Assembly (NCBI RefSeq): GCF_000953675.1
Contig: NZ_LN679998.1
Span: 1,967,963 to 2,031,962, forward strand
DNA: 64,000 bases
Origin: Paraclostridium sordellii
Lineage (GTDB): Bacteria; Bacillota; Clostridia; Peptostreptococcales; Peptostreptococcaceae
Direction: 5' to 3'
Below, one piece after another: positions 25,089 to 34,229 of the stretch; within the stretch, counting starts at the first letter, position 1; each line of letters opens with the position of its first letter. The notes below the pieces were generated by a model that worked only from the letters and a program-made list of their open reading frames with translations, searched no databases and was not told the DNA's origin. Made by a program: the position numbers and the translations under genes.

Positions 25089-26042
25089 ACTTTTATATAG
25101 AGCTTCTTGATTTATATTATCTACTCTTTTATCAATCCATTTTATAGTATCTAGTATAACATCATCTCTATTTAATTCATTTAACATTTCATGTCTACCA
25201 TCTTTATATAGCTTATATGTACAATCTTTTATACCTACTGATTTATAGTTTTCATATAATCTTATTATTCCTTTTCCAAACTTACCTACCGGATCCTTAT
25301 CACCTGCAAAAATATATATAGGCAAGTTTTTGTTTACTTTATTTATATTGTCTAACTTTCTAATCTCCTTAAATAAGCTAAATAGGTCATAGAAATATCC
25401 ATTTGTAAATACTACTCCACAGCTTTCATTTTGTATATACTTATCAACCTCAATAGTATCTCTGCTTAACCAATCAAAATCAGTTCTATTTGGGTTAAAT
25501 TTTTTATTAAACCCTCCAAATGCTAACTTATCTATTAAATAAGCTCTTTCATCTCTTCCTTTAATTTTACACATAAGTTTAGCAACTATAAAACCAAAAT
25601 CTACTTCTAATCCATGTATTCCATTTGTTCCTGAAAGTATAACGCCCTCAATTGTATCTCCAAATTCCATTATATATTTTTGAGAGGCAAAAGATCCCAT
25701 ACTATGACTGAATAAAAATATAGGTAAATTTTCATTTTCATTTTTTATTATCTTATTTAGTTTTCGTAAATCTTTTACAATACAATCTATCCCATCTTTT
25801 TTTGCTAGTTTTCCAATATCATCTTTGTTCATTATACTTTTACCATGACCTCTATGATCATTTATATATACAATATATCCATTATTATTTAAAGCTCTAG
25901 CAAAATTTTCATATCTACTAGCCTCTTCTGACATTCCATGAGAAATTTGTACTACTCCTTTTATTGCTTCATTTTCACGAGGCTTATATTTATAAACATG
26001 TATATCTAAATTTTCTTCACCCTTAAAGGTAAACTTATCCAT
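25086..26042 (-). CDS. Alpha/beta-hydrolase, monoacylglycerol lipase/lysophospholipase type
   Basis: 318 residues of the Hydrolase_4 group. VVQISHGMSEEASRYENFA supplies the oxyanion-hole HGM, NDHRGHGKS follows, FLFSHSMGSFASQ holds the nucleophile Ser (SHSMG in place of GHSMG), FAGDKDPVG the Asp and DGRHEMLNE the His. It probably hydrolyses monoacylglycerol or lysophospholipid esters in the cytoplasm or at the inner membrane. Length is typical. The ATG has AAGGGGG upstream. Single gene with its own terminator. Confidence 0.9.
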   Translation of the reverse strand: MDKFTFKGEENLDIHVYKYKPRENEAIKGVVQISHGMSEEASRYENFARALNNNGYIVYINDHRGHGKSIMNKDDIGKLAKKDGIDCIVKDLRKLNKIIKNENENLPIFLFSHSMGSFASQKYIMEFGDTIEGVILSGTNGIHGLEVDFGFIVAKLMCKIKGRDERAYLIDKLAFGGFNKKFNPNRTDFDWLSRDTIEVDKYIQNESCGVVFTNGYFYDLFSLFKEIRKLDNINKVNKNLPIYIFAGDKDPVGKFGKGIIRLYENYKSVGIKDCTYKLYKDGRHEMLNELNRDDVILDTIKWIDKRVDNINQEALYKS

Positions 26043-26140
26043 AAAAATAATCCCCCTTATTTTTATAATAATTTTAATTTTTTATATATTAAAATTATTA
26101 TATCATCTTTATGTAATTTATGCCAATTTATAAACTTCAT

Positions 26141-26186
26141 AAAAAAAGTATATTTAATTTATATATAAATTAAATATACTTTTTTA
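26141..26186 (-). terminator. Strong intrinsic terminator
   Basis: Arms of about 20 bp (AAAGTATATTTAATTTA and its complement) over TATA, with T-runs on both sides. It follows the SASP-like gene at 26190. Confidence 0.9.
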
Positions 26187-26189
26187 CAT

Positions 26190-26408
26190 TTATAAATCCA
26201 TTTTACCTTTGTAATTTCCACTTCCATTTTTTATATGGTTTTTTCTATTCATAGTCTTCTTACTATATTTAGCTTCTCCTTCAGATGCCATTTTTACATT
26301 TACTTCAGTATTTTCACTTCCATTTATGCCTAATTCACTTGCTATTTCTTCTTTATTTTGATTATAAATTTCAACTCTTTTTAAATTTTGCTTTTTCTTA
26401 TTAGTCAT
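26190..26408 (-). CDS. Small basic protein with a SASP-like GPR cleavage motif
   Basis: 72 residues, rich in Lys, Asn and Glu, starting MTNKKKQNLKRVEIYNQNK. The motif NKEEIASELGI near residue 18 matches the EIASE(F/L)G site at which germination protease cuts alpha/beta-type small acid-soluble spore proteins. The remaining sequence has no DNA-binding SASP motif; it ends HIKNGSGNYKGKMDL. The ATG follows GGAAGA, and a very strong terminator follows. A minor SASP or other degradable spore protein is plausible. The 57-residue gene at 14550 shares the KEEIA(S/N)E motif. Confidence 0.6.
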   Translation of the reverse strand: MTNKKKQNLKRVEIYNQNKEEIASELGINGSENTEVNVKMASEGEAKYSKKTMNRKNHIKNGSGNYKGKMDL

Positions 26409-26507
26409 ATATAATCTTCCTTTCTAGTTCATCTTCCCTTTTATTATGCTTAATTTTTTAAATTTAATTCTATTAAATACTGATTCTCGCTTAGTATTAA
26501 ATAAATA

Positions 26508-26540
26508 AAAAAACAACTGATATCAGTTGTTTTTTATTTT
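26508..26540 (-). terminator. Intrinsic terminator
   Basis: AAAACAACTGA and TCAGTTGTTTT pair around TA with a T-run; it overlaps the stop of the HAD phosphatase gene. Confidence 0.85.
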
Positions 26541-27337
26541 ATATTAAATAGTTCATATATTGCTTTAGCCACTCCATCTTCTGTATTTTTACATGTTATA
26601 AAGTTTGCATTTTCTTTTACTACATCTTCTGCATTGCCCATTGCAACTCCAATTCCAGCATATGTTATCATAGACAAATCATTGTGGTTGTCTCCAAAAG
26701 CTATAACTTCACTTTTATCTATTCCAAAATACTTTGTTAAATCTTCAATAGCACTTCCCTTATTAACACCTTTTTTCATTACCTCTATATTGTCAAAAAA
26801 AGATTTAGTTAATTCAATTTCATCAATGAGTCTTAGTTGCTCTTCAACTTTTAAAAGCTTATTAATATCACTTTCTATTATTAAAAATTTTAATATATCA
26901 CTATTTTTAATATCTTCCTTTATATTACTACTCTCTATTATTTTTATATTTAAATCTTCTTGCATTTGGTATTTTCTTAACCATTCATTAATATAAGATG
27001 TAAATATAGTATCATCTGTGAAGCATTGATAATATATATTATTTCTATCTAATACATCTATAATTTTATTACATATATCCTGCTCAATTTTATTTTCATA
27101 TATTATTTTCCCATTATCCTCTTTAATTAATGCTCCATTGCAACAAATTATAGGAGTATTAATTTCTAGTTCTTTAGCATATTTTATAGTTGATTCATAA
27201 ATCCTTCCAGTAGCTATAGCTACTTTTACACCTTTTTTAGCTACCAATTTTAAAGCTTTTTTATTTTCATCACTTATCTCATGAACATCATTTAATAATG
27301 TTCCATCCATATCAGTTACTATTAATTTATATGACAT
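26534..27337 (-). CDS. Cof-type HAD-superfamily phosphatase
   Basis: 267 residues of the Cof/YwpJ subfamily with a type IIB cap. Motif I is VTDMDGTLLND (nucleophile Asp), motif II VAIATGR, the motif III Lys lies in MKKGVNKGSA, and motif IV is GDNHNDLSMI. These enzymes remove phosphate from sugar phosphates, FMN or related small molecules in the cytoplasm; substrate cannot be told. The ATG follows CAAGGAGG. Monocistronic. Confidence 0.93.
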   Translation of the reverse strand: MSYKLIVTDMDGTLLNDVHEISDENKKALKLVAKKGVKVAIATGRIYESTIKYAKELEINTPIICCNGALIKEDNGKIIYENKIEQDICNKIIDVLDRNNIYYQCFTDDTIFTSYINEWLRKYQMQEDLNIKIIESSNIKEDIKNSDILKFLIIESDINKLLKVEEQLRLIDEIELTKSFFDNIEVMKKGVNKGSAIEDLTKYFGIDKSEVIAFGDNHNDLSMITYAGIGVAMGNAEDVVKENANFITCKNTEDGVAKAIYELFNIK

Positions 27338-27438
27338 AATTCCTCCTTGAAGATAAAATTTAATATATTTTTATATTCTATATTTTTTTATAATATCCTT
27401 TTTATTTATATTTGTAACATAAATTAATAGTATTTTTA

Positions 27439-28032
27439 TTAAACTACAAACTTCAATGAATCTAATGTGTTTAATTCTAATATTTTTCTCATTTTTTCTC
27501 TATGATATAAAAATTTATTATATATATTATCAGATATCTCTGGGTCTCCATAAACCTTCCAATACTTTATTTTACTTAATTTATAATTTCCGTAGCCCAT
27601 AAATCCTACAACATCTTTTAGTGGATATCCTAAGAAAATCCCTATTTCATGTGGAAAATCTTTTGTTTTTAACTTATCAATTAATACATTTTTATAAGAT
27701 TTTACACTAAATTTTTCAGGATATCCTAGATACTTTAAAAAGTTTAAGCATTTTTTATTATTTAATACTTCATTTAATGCTTTTTCATTTAAAAATAATA
27801 GTCTTAATGATCCATCGTCCATAGATATAATTTCATATGTAATTCTTGAGCAATTGTCAAAAAAACTTTGAATTTCAATTATTTTACTTTCTTTATTTTC
27901 ATCCTTAGATGATATATTTAAAATTTCACATGGCTTAGATCCTAAAATTACTGGACCTAAAATCTCTAAAAGCCATTTTATATATGATGAATTTAATTTA
28001 TTTCTACATGAATAATTACATTTTCTTTGCAT
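27439..28032 (-). CDS. DUF3793 family protein under Fur-type control
   Basis: 197 residues. SCRNKLNSSYIKWLLEILGP, LLFLNEKALNEVL, FLKYLGYPEK and HEIGIFLGYPLKDVVGFMG are the conserved blocks of DUF3793, a clostridial family of unknown role that often sits with iron or heme genes. The ATG at 28032 follows GGAGGG; an ATG four codons upstream (28044) lies in the operator region and has no ribosome-binding site. Two copies of a Fur-box-like sequence (28048-28103) lie directly upstream, so iron-dependent repression is likely. Function is unproven. Confidence 0.8.
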   Translation of the reverse strand: MQRKCNYSCRNKLNSSYIKWLLEILGPVILGSKPCEILNISSKDENKESKIIEIQSFFDNCSRITYEIISMDDGSLRLLFLNEKALNEVLNNKKCLNFLKYLGYPEKFSVKSYKNVLIDKLKTKDFPHEIGIFLGYPLKDVVGFMGYGNYKLSKIKYWKVYGDPEISDNIYNKFLYHREKMRKILELNTLDSLKFVV

Positions 28033-28047
28033 AATACCCTCCATACT

Positions 28048-28062
28048 TGATAATAATTTTCA
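28048..28062. promoter_or_regulatory. Fur-box-like operator, proximal copy
   Basis: TGATAATAATTTTCA matches the 7-1-7 Fur box TGATAATNATTATCA at all but one base. It sits between the ribosome-binding site and the promoter region of the DUF3793 gene. Confidence 0.7.
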
Positions 28063-28088
28063 TTTAATTACCATTATCATAACACGAT

Positions 28089-28103
28089 TGATAATAATTT
28101 TCA
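28089..28103. promoter_or_regulatory. Fur-box-like operator, distal copy
   Basis: The identical 15-mer TGATAATAATTTTCA occurs again 41 bp further up. A half-site ACCATTATCATAA lies between the copies (28070-28082). Confidence 0.7.
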
Positions 28104-28235
28104 ATAAAATTATAAGTTTAATTTTATAGCTTGTCACTTATACATATAGGTTGCCAAAATCTATTACATTTTATGTTAATTTATGTTAAAATTTAATTGT
28201 AATACATTTTTATAATTTAAGAGGGAGATGGATAT

Positions 28236-29312
28236 ATGAAAACGCAAAGATTAAACGCTGTTCTTGATCAAATGAGAAAAGATGGAATAGATCAAATGTT
28301 AGTTAGTGATTCATATGCAATATTTTATTTAACAGGTAAAATGATACATCCGGGAGAGAGATTATTAGCATTATATTTAAATGTTAATGGAAACCATAAA
28401 ATGTTTATAAATGAACTATTCCCTGTAAATGAGGATTTAGGGCTTGAAATGGTTTGGTTTAACGATACTCAAAACGCTGTAGAAATCGTTGCCAATAATA
28501 TAAATAAAACAGGTACTATCGGAGTTGATAAAAACTGGCCAGCAAAATTCTTATTAGCACTAATGGATTTATGTAAAAACTGTAAGTTTGTTAACTCTTC
28601 TTATATAGTTGATACTTTAAGATCTTCTAAAGACGAAGAAGAAAAAGATTTAATGAGAAAAGCTTCTGCTTTAAATGATGAGGCCATGAAAATATTAAAA
28701 TCTATAATATCTGATGATTTAACTGAAAAACAACTTGCTAATAAATTAGCTGGTATATACGAAGATTTAGGTGCAGATGGATTTTCATTTTCTCCTATAA
28801 TAGGTTTTGGTCCTAATGGAGCAGACCCTCACGGAACTCCAGGAGATAGAAAAGTTAAAGTTGGAGATTCTATAATTCTTGATATAGGATGCGTTAAAGA
28901 TAATTATTGTTCTGATATGACTAGAACAGTATTTTACAAAGAGGCTCCAGAAAAAGCTAAGGAAATATTTGAAATAGTTCTTGAAGCTAATAAAAGAGCT
29001 ATAGCATTAGTTAAACCAGGCGTAAGATTTTGCGATATAGATGCAGCTGCAAGAGACTATATAACTGAAAAAGGTTATGGCAAATACTTTACTCATAGAA
29101 CTGGTCATTCTATAGGTCTTGAATGTCATGATATGGGAGATGTTTCTTCTGTAAATACTGACTGTGTTGAAGAAGGTATGATATTCTCTGTTGAGCCAGG
29201 TATATACCTACCAGGTGAATTTGGAGTTAGAATAGAAGATTTAGTTTTAGTAACTAAGGATGGACATGAAGTTTTAAATAAACATGTTAAAGAGCTTTCT
29301 ATAGTTGGATAA
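28236..29312 (+). CDS. M24 family metallopeptidase (Xaa-Pro aminopeptidase type)
   Basis: 358 residues, cytoplasmic. An N-terminal creatinase-like domain (1-125) is followed by the pita-bread catalytic domain. The metal ligands are visible: the two Asp in DIGCVKDNYCSDMTRTVF, His in THRTGHSIGLECHD, Glu in SVEPGIYLPGE and the final Glu in FGVRIEDL. It removes N-terminal residues that precede proline, or acts on related dipeptides. The ATG follows GAGGGAG. Single gene with a long terminator. The exact peptide preference is inferred. Confidence 0.92.
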   Translation: MKTQRLNAVLDQMRKDGIDQMLVSDSYAIFYLTGKMIHPGERLLALYLNVNGNHKMFINELFPVNEDLGLEMVWFNDTQNAVEIVANNINKTGTIGVDKNWPAKFLLALMDLCKNCKFVNSSYIVDTLRSSKDEEEKDLMRKASALNDEAMKILKSIISDDLTEKQLANKLAGIYEDLGADGFSFSPIIGFGPNGADPHGTPGDRKVKVGDSIILDIGCVKDNYCSDMTRTVFYKEAPEKAKEIFEIVLEANKRAIALVKPGVRFCDIDAAARDYITEKGYGKYFTHRTGHSIGLECHDMGDVSSVNTDCVEEGMIFSVEPGIYLPGEFGVRIEDLVLVTKDGHEVLNKHVKELSIVG

Positions 29313-29328
29313 TAAATTAGTTTTTTAA

Positions 29329-29378
29329 TTAAGGCTATAAAAATTTTAGTATTGAAATTTTTATAGCCTTAATTTTTA
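29329..29378 (+). terminator. Strong intrinsic terminator
   Basis: Arms TTAAGGCTATAAAAATTT and AAATTTTTATAGCCTTAA form about 18 bp over a 7 nt loop, followed by TTTTT. Confidence 0.9.
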
Positions 29379-29501
29379 TATTTATCTTTTAATAATATTA
29401 TAAAGTATATCTCTTTTATTTTATAAATAGCAAATGAACTTTTCATTAAAATATTCATATACTATATTGTGTTTATATAAAATTATGGTAGGTGATTCAA
29501 T

Positions 29502-30854
29502 TTGATAGATACCAATAAACTATTAAATGACTTTGATTTACTATCAAGTACTAACCCTTGTGATTTTGAGTATTTAACAGAACTTGAATCTAATTTGAAT
29601 TCATATAAAAATTTAGATAGATATAGTTTAGGTTATAGCGATGAAGTATATTGTAGATTTAAAGTCTTTTTACAAAAAATGTATAGTCTACTTGATAAGA
29701 AAAAAAATGAAGCTCTTAAATTACGAATAGAAAAATTAGAAGATAATTATAAAACATATTTATATGATTATTTAGATTTTGTAAACGATAGCTCAGATAC
29801 ATTTGTTTTTATGTTCTCTGGTGTTGGAAAGATAACTCCTTTAAGTGGCAATAGACCTGTAAAATTAACTTTAGAATTAATATCTAGAAATGTTCCTGTA
29901 TTATATTCCTTTTGGAGATATAAAAATTCTACTACTCAATTTATGGACCTTTGGGATAAAACTAACTTATTTCAAATTCCAGTAGATAAAGCTTTACAAT
30001 CTATGATGGATATAATAACATACAAACTTAAATGTAAAAATAAAATATTTGTATTAAGCTTTCCATATCCAGAGGCAAGTAAATATATAGAAATTTTTAA
30101 ATTTTATGGCTGGTCTGTAATCTATGATATAAGAGATGATTGGGAAGAGTTTCACCTTGTTAATCAGGCAAAATGGTATAATGAATCATATGAATACTAT
30201 TCTATATTAAAAAGCAACTTAGTAATAGCTACATCTCAACCTTTAATTAATAAGTTTAGTTCAAAAATAAATAAAGAAATTCATCTAGTTACAAATGCTC
30301 TTGATTCTAAGTTTATAATTAATAAAAGTAGATTAAATTTTATAATCGATAGAAATATTAATAGAAGAAAAAAGATAGGATATTTTGGTCACTTAACTTC
30401 ATCTTGGTTTGATTGGGATGCACTAATTTATGTTGCAACTAAATTACCTAATTACAATTTTGAAATAATAGGTCATAGCATGCCTACAGAGATTGATAAG
30501 CTACCTAGCAATATAAGTTATATAGGGCCTAAAACCCCTGATGAAATAAAATCTATTTCGATGGATTGGAAAATTGGAATAATACCATTTAAAATTAATA
30601 AACTTACTAAGGCTGTAGACCCTATTAAAGTTTATGAATATCTTGCCCTAGATTTAAAAGTTGTTTCATTCGATATGCCTCAAATAAGAAATTATCCTGA
30701 AGTAAAATGTGCTAATTCTTTTGACGAATTTGTAAATCTAATTAATATATCTATGAATGAAAAATTTAATTTTAGTGATGTAAAAGAATTCCTATCTAAT
30801 AATTTATGGTCCAATAGAGTAGATACCATTTTTGAATTGTTAGCTAAAAAATAA
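29502..30854 (+). CDS. Glycosyltransferase, GT-B fold (GT4-like)
   Basis: 450 residues. After a helical region (1-90), the N-terminal Rossmann part contains FMFSGVGKITPLSGNRP, and the C-terminal part contains KIGYFGHLTSSWFDWDAL, FEIIGHSMPTE and AVDPIKVYEYLALDLKVVSF; the Glu in KVYEYLA is the usual nucleotide-sugar contact of GT4 enzymes. No signal peptide or membrane segment. It starts with TTG (29502) after TAGGTGAT. It is the first gene of a three-gene operon with a second GT4 (23 nt apart) and a beta-rich protein. Donor and acceptor are unknown. Confidence 0.82.
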   Translation: MIDTNKLLNDFDLLSSTNPCDFEYLTELESNLNSYKNLDRYSLGYSDEVYCRFKVFLQKMYSLLDKKKNEALKLRIEKLEDNYKTYLYDYLDFVNDSSDTFVFMFSGVGKITPLSGNRPVKLTLELISRNVPVLYSFWRYKNSTTQFMDLWDKTNLFQIPVDKALQSMMDIITYKLKCKNKIFVLSFPYPEASKYIEIFKFYGWSVIYDIRDDWEEFHLVNQAKWYNESYEYYSILKSNLVIATSQPLINKFSSKINKEIHLVTNALDSKFIINKSRLNFIIDRNINRRKKIGYFGHLTSSWFDWDALIYVATKLPNYNFEIIGHSMPTEIDKLPSNISYIGPKTPDEIKSISMDWKIGIIPFKINKLTKAVDPIKVYEYLALDLKVVSFDMPQIRNYPEVKCANSFDEFVNLINISMNEKFNFSDVKEFLSNNLWSNRVDTIFELLAKK

Positions 30855-30877
30855 ACTAAATAAAGTATGGTGATTTA

Positions 30878-31918
30878 ATGAAAATATTATTTATTTATAA
30901 GTACGCCATATTAGGTGGCGTGACAACACAATTAGTAAATAGGTTGTCTACTTTCAACAAATATTTTGAGTGTCATTTTGCTTTCTTAAATGATTATGGA
31001 GGAACTTCTGCTTTTAATGATTATCCAAACGTATATATAGTTAAAAATCAATATGAATTTAATGATTTAATTATAAGTAATAAATACGATATATTATCTA
31101 TAATAGATACAAATGAAATTTATGATTGGATTGATACTGTGGATTTTAATGGTTTTATTATAAATGAAATTCACACAACAACAATTAACTTAAATAAAAT
31201 AAATGAATTAAAAAACAATAAGTTTATAAATTTAATTCTAACACCATCTTATTACATGAGAAACTTAATAGAAAATAGTTATGAATTTAAAAATATTTTT
31301 CCTGTAGAAGTCTTACCCAACTGTTTAGACTTTAGTAAATTTAATTATGATAAGTGTCAAAAAAATTCAAAAGAGAATTCTGTTCTTTGGGTTGGCAAAC
31401 TAGATAATCATAAACGATGGAATGATTTTATTGAAGTATGTAGAAGGCTTGAATCAAATTACAAAGATTATAAATTTAATTATATAATAGTTGGTGGTAT
31501 AACTGCTAATAATTCTGTTACTAATACATTTGTAAAAAATTTAATACAGTATAATTTGCTAGAAAAAACTACATGGTACCCATCCATTAATTATAGTGAT
31601 ATGTATAAAATATATTCTATGGTTAGATCAAGCGGTGGAGTCTATGTATCCACTACCAAAAATGAATCTTTTGGTATGACTATATTAGAGTCTATGTCAA
31701 TTGGATTACCAACTATTGTCCCCAATTTAGGTGCTATTCCTGAACTATTTGGTAAAGATGTAAAAAGTAAATATTTATACACTCCTAGAAATTTAGATAT
31801 GTGTTGTAAATTAATAATACAAAATCTCAATAGTAATACTTGTTTTGATTTAAGTAAATACACTCCTAATAAAGTTTTAGATATTTTTTTAGATATTTTA
31901 AATAAATATATTTTTTAA
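30878..31918 (+). CDS. Glycosyltransferase family 4 protein
   Basis: 346 residues, GT-B fold. The start ILFIYKYAILGGVTTQLVNR carries the glycine-rich acceptor loop, SVLWVGKLDNHKRWNDFIEV opens the C-terminal domain and the donor site is ESFGMTILESMSIGLPTIVP (E-x7-E). It probably adds a sugar to a surface or spore glycan. It is the middle gene of the operon 29502-32480, with gaps of 23 and 13 nt. The ATG follows a weak TATGGTGA site, so expression may be coupled to the gene before it. Confidence 0.88.
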   Translation: MKILFIYKYAILGGVTTQLVNRLSTFNKYFECHFAFLNDYGGTSAFNDYPNVYIVKNQYEFNDLIISNKYDILSIIDTNEIYDWIDTVDFNGFIINEIHTTTINLNKINELKNNKFINLILTPSYYMRNLIENSYEFKNIFPVEVLPNCLDFSKFNYDKCQKNSKENSVLWVGKLDNHKRWNDFIEVCRRLESNYKDYKFNYIIVGGITANNSVTNTFVKNLIQYNLLEKTTWYPSINYSDMYKIYSMVRSSGGVYVSTTKNESFGMTILESMSIGLPTIVPNLGAIPELFGKDVKSKYLYTPRNLDMCCKLIIQNLNSNTCFDLSKYTPNKVLDIFLDILNKYIF

Positions 31919-31931
31919 GGATGATTTTATA

Positions 31932-32480
31932 ATGAATAAAGATTTAAATATTTTGCAGATTTTACAAGGAAGCTTATTTTTTAATAAACCATTTACTGTA
32001 TCTATATTACCTAAAAACAAAAACTATACTTATCAATATATTGTATATAAAAATGGTTCTATACTATCTACAAGTTCGATATCTTCAAACTCCACATTTT
32101 CATTTTATCCTAACGAATATTCTAATTTTAAAATTTCTGCCTTAGTTTTTAAAGATTCTGTTCATATTGCAACGCTTGATTCAAATATCTTAGATTTTAT
32201 TGAAGATTTTGTTTATATTGATAGTTTAGATGTAATAAAAACTAATTCAGATATTACAATTAAAGCTTTATGCCCTATTAAACCTCATAAACAACATTTT
32301 GCATACTACTTAAAAAAAGATAACATAGTTATAGAAAAGATTTGGTATAAACAGTCAAATACCCATACATTTTATAATTTATCACCAGGATTGTATAGCA
32401 TAGTGGTGTACTCTAGACTGATAAAAAATAATAATTATGAAGATTTAGTAATTTTAGAGACTGAAAAAATCATTTTATAG
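31932..32480 (+). CDS. Unknown beta-rich protein of a glycosyltransferase operon
   Basis: 182 residues, no signal peptide. Two beta-sandwich-like units can be seen: ILQGSLFFNKPFTVSILP...YIVYKNGSILS and SDITIKALCPIKPHKQHFAYY...YNLSPGLYSIVVYSRL. The phrase 'L-x-P-G-x-Y-x-I-x-V-Y' resembles carbohydrate-associated Ig-like domains, and the N-terminal accessory domain of the CgeB-like protein at 21584 has a similar look. It may be a carbohydrate-binding or chaperone partner of the two glycosyltransferases. Last gene before a strong terminator. Function not assigned. Confidence 0.65.
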   Translation: MNKDLNILQILQGSLFFNKPFTVSILPKNKNYTYQYIVYKNGSILSTSSISSNSTFSFYPNEYSNFKISALVFKDSVHIATLDSNILDFIEDFVYIDSLDVIKTNSDITIKALCPIKPHKQHFAYYLKKDNIVIEKIWYKQSNTHTFYNLSPGLYSIVVYSRLIKNNNYEDLVILETEKIIL

Positions 32481-32517
32481 ACTATAAAAAATTTATTAAA
32501 TATATTTTGTCTATACT

Positions 32518-32552
32518 AGATACCCCTATAAAATTTTTATAGGGGTATTTTC
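32518..32552. terminator. Bidirectional terminator
   Basis: ATACCCCTATAAAA and TTTTATAGGGGTAT pair perfectly with T-rich flanks between convergent genes. Confidence 0.9.
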
Positions 32553-34087
32553 TAACCTATAATTTGTTGTTTTATAGTGCCTTGTCTAGTTGGTAGCCCT
32601 AAAGTCCATGCATTTACTATATCTATTTTAATATTATTATCTCTACAATAATCAATTGAATATGAAATTGCGTTTTGATCTAATGTCCATGCAGTTTTTT
32701 CATATATATTTTCAAGAATATAATTTCTCATCAACTTTAAAACTAACTTAGATTTATCGTTATTTTTAAAATATATATTTCCTATACTAAATTTTTTCCA
32801 TGATGAAAAATAATCAAATCCACTAACTGTCGTACAAACCATATCATGTTCTTTTGATTTTTTAAAAAAATCATATGGTGAATCTATCATCATCATATCT
32901 GCATCCATAATATATAAATCTTTATTAAACGTATTCATTAGCTCTAATGCATGTATAAATCTTGAACATGCAAAAAATGCTTTTTTATCTTTTATATTCT
33001 CTTTTATGTTTTCAATGGAGAAACTAGGTATTTGAATATCTTTTTTACTAAATTCACATATATTTTTCATTAAATCTATAGACTCTTTTATTATATCCAT
33101 ACAATCATTTTCGTTACCAATTATGTGAAGATGCACATGTTGTTGTTTTAATTGGTTGCACATAACCATTATTTGCGGTCCAAATAATCTTAAGTAATTT
33201 ATATCTAAAGAACATAGTATAGTAGTGTCGCTTTGAGGAATCTTATTTCCTATAACCTTAATATTGCTCTCTTTCTCAATCTCTATTTTTTTTGTTATAT
33301 TATAAGTGTATATATACATATCACCTAAGTAATATATTAACTTAGAATAATCTAAATTTATTGCATTTTTATACTTTTCTACAGCAACTTTCCTTTTTCC
33401 TATAAAATCATAAATCTTACCTGCTATTACGTTTGCTGACATAAAAGTATTTATATATTCTTCAAACTCTTTTAATAAATCATTTAAATCATTTATAATA
33501 CCTTTATATTTTGATTCATTATATAATTTTTTAAAAATGTATTCATGCCAATTTAATCTTATATTGTGTTTTTTAAGTATTTCTTTTAAACTTACAATAC
33601 CTTTTAAATATAAGCAAATCTCAGTAATAAAACAGTGTTCATATTTTAAATTTTCCAATATAAATTTTGTAAAGATATCTATATTTTTATGATAAGCTCC
33701 ATAATCTCTCCATATATAATCATTTATTATACCTAGTATTTTAGGTAGAAAAAGTTTTTGTGAATATAAAGGTATACAACATAAATCAGAAGTTAAAATC
33801 CATTTTAGGTCTTCTATTTCACTTTTATCCATTAACAATTTGGTTATATATTCTAAATCGATAAAAATTTGATTCTTTATCTTATCAATCCATTTATCTT
33901 TTTTAACTTGAATTTTGTACAAATAACTCCATGGCCTACTTAATATCTCACTATCATCAATTAAATACTTTTCGTTTTGAGAGATATCATATGTTTTGTA
34001 TATTTTTTGACTATTTAAATCAGTTATAATAACTTTTATATCTTCCGTTATATTATGTTTTTCAAAAACATCTATAGGTTTTATCAT
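32552..34087 (-). CDS. Glycosyltransferase-like protein with helical repeat N-terminus and GT-A-type C-terminus
   Basis: 511 residues. About 1-60 is beta-rich; 60-260 is helical with one tetratricopeptide-like unit (AGKIYDFIGKRKVAVEKYKN); 285-511 resembles a GT-A nucleotide-sugar transferase with FFACSRFIHALELM and DLYIMDADMMMIDS, where D-A-D is the DxD metal site. LDQNAISYSI near the end matches the acceptor-binding motif of related families. It likely glycosylates a surface or spore molecule. The ATG follows AAGGAG. Single gene with terminator. The donor is not known. Confidence 0.7.
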   Translation of the reverse strand: MIKPIDVFEKHNITEDIKVIITDLNSQKIYKTYDISQNEKYLIDDSEILSRPWSYLYKIQVKKDKWIDKIKNQIFIDLEYITKLLMDKSEIEDLKWILTSDLCCIPLYSQKLFLPKILGIINDYIWRDYGAYHKNIDIFTKFILENLKYEHCFITEICLYLKGIVSLKEILKKHNIRLNWHEYIFKKLYNESKYKGIINDLNDLLKEFEEYINTFMSANVIAGKIYDFIGKRKVAVEKYKNAINLDYSKLIYYLGDMYIYTYNITKKIEIEKESNIKVIGNKIPQSDTTILCSLDINYLRLFGPQIMVMCNQLKQQHVHLHIIGNENDCMDIIKESIDLMKNICEFSKKDIQIPSFSIENIKENIKDKKAFFACSRFIHALELMNTFNKDLYIMDADMMMIDSPYDFFKKSKEHDMVCTTVSGFDYFSSWKKFSIGNIYFKNNDKSKLVLKLMRNYILENIYEKTAWTLDQNAISYSIDYCRDNNIKIDIVNAWTLGLPTRQGTIKQQIIG

Positions 34088-34157
34088 CTATAATATACTC
34101 CTTATAACTTATTTATTAATCTAATTGTTTTCAATATTTTAGTAATACTTAAATAAA

Positions 34158-34192
34158 AAATTACTAGAGTTTATATCACTCCAGTAATTTCT
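34158..34192 (-). terminator. Intrinsic terminator
   Basis: AAATTACTAGAG and CTCCAGTAATTT pair (one G-U in RNA) over 9 nt with a T-run on the minus strand, after the gene at 34230. Confidence 0.65.
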
Positions 34193-34229
34193 ATTTCTAA
34201 AGTTCTATCTTTAAAAAACAAATTTTTAT

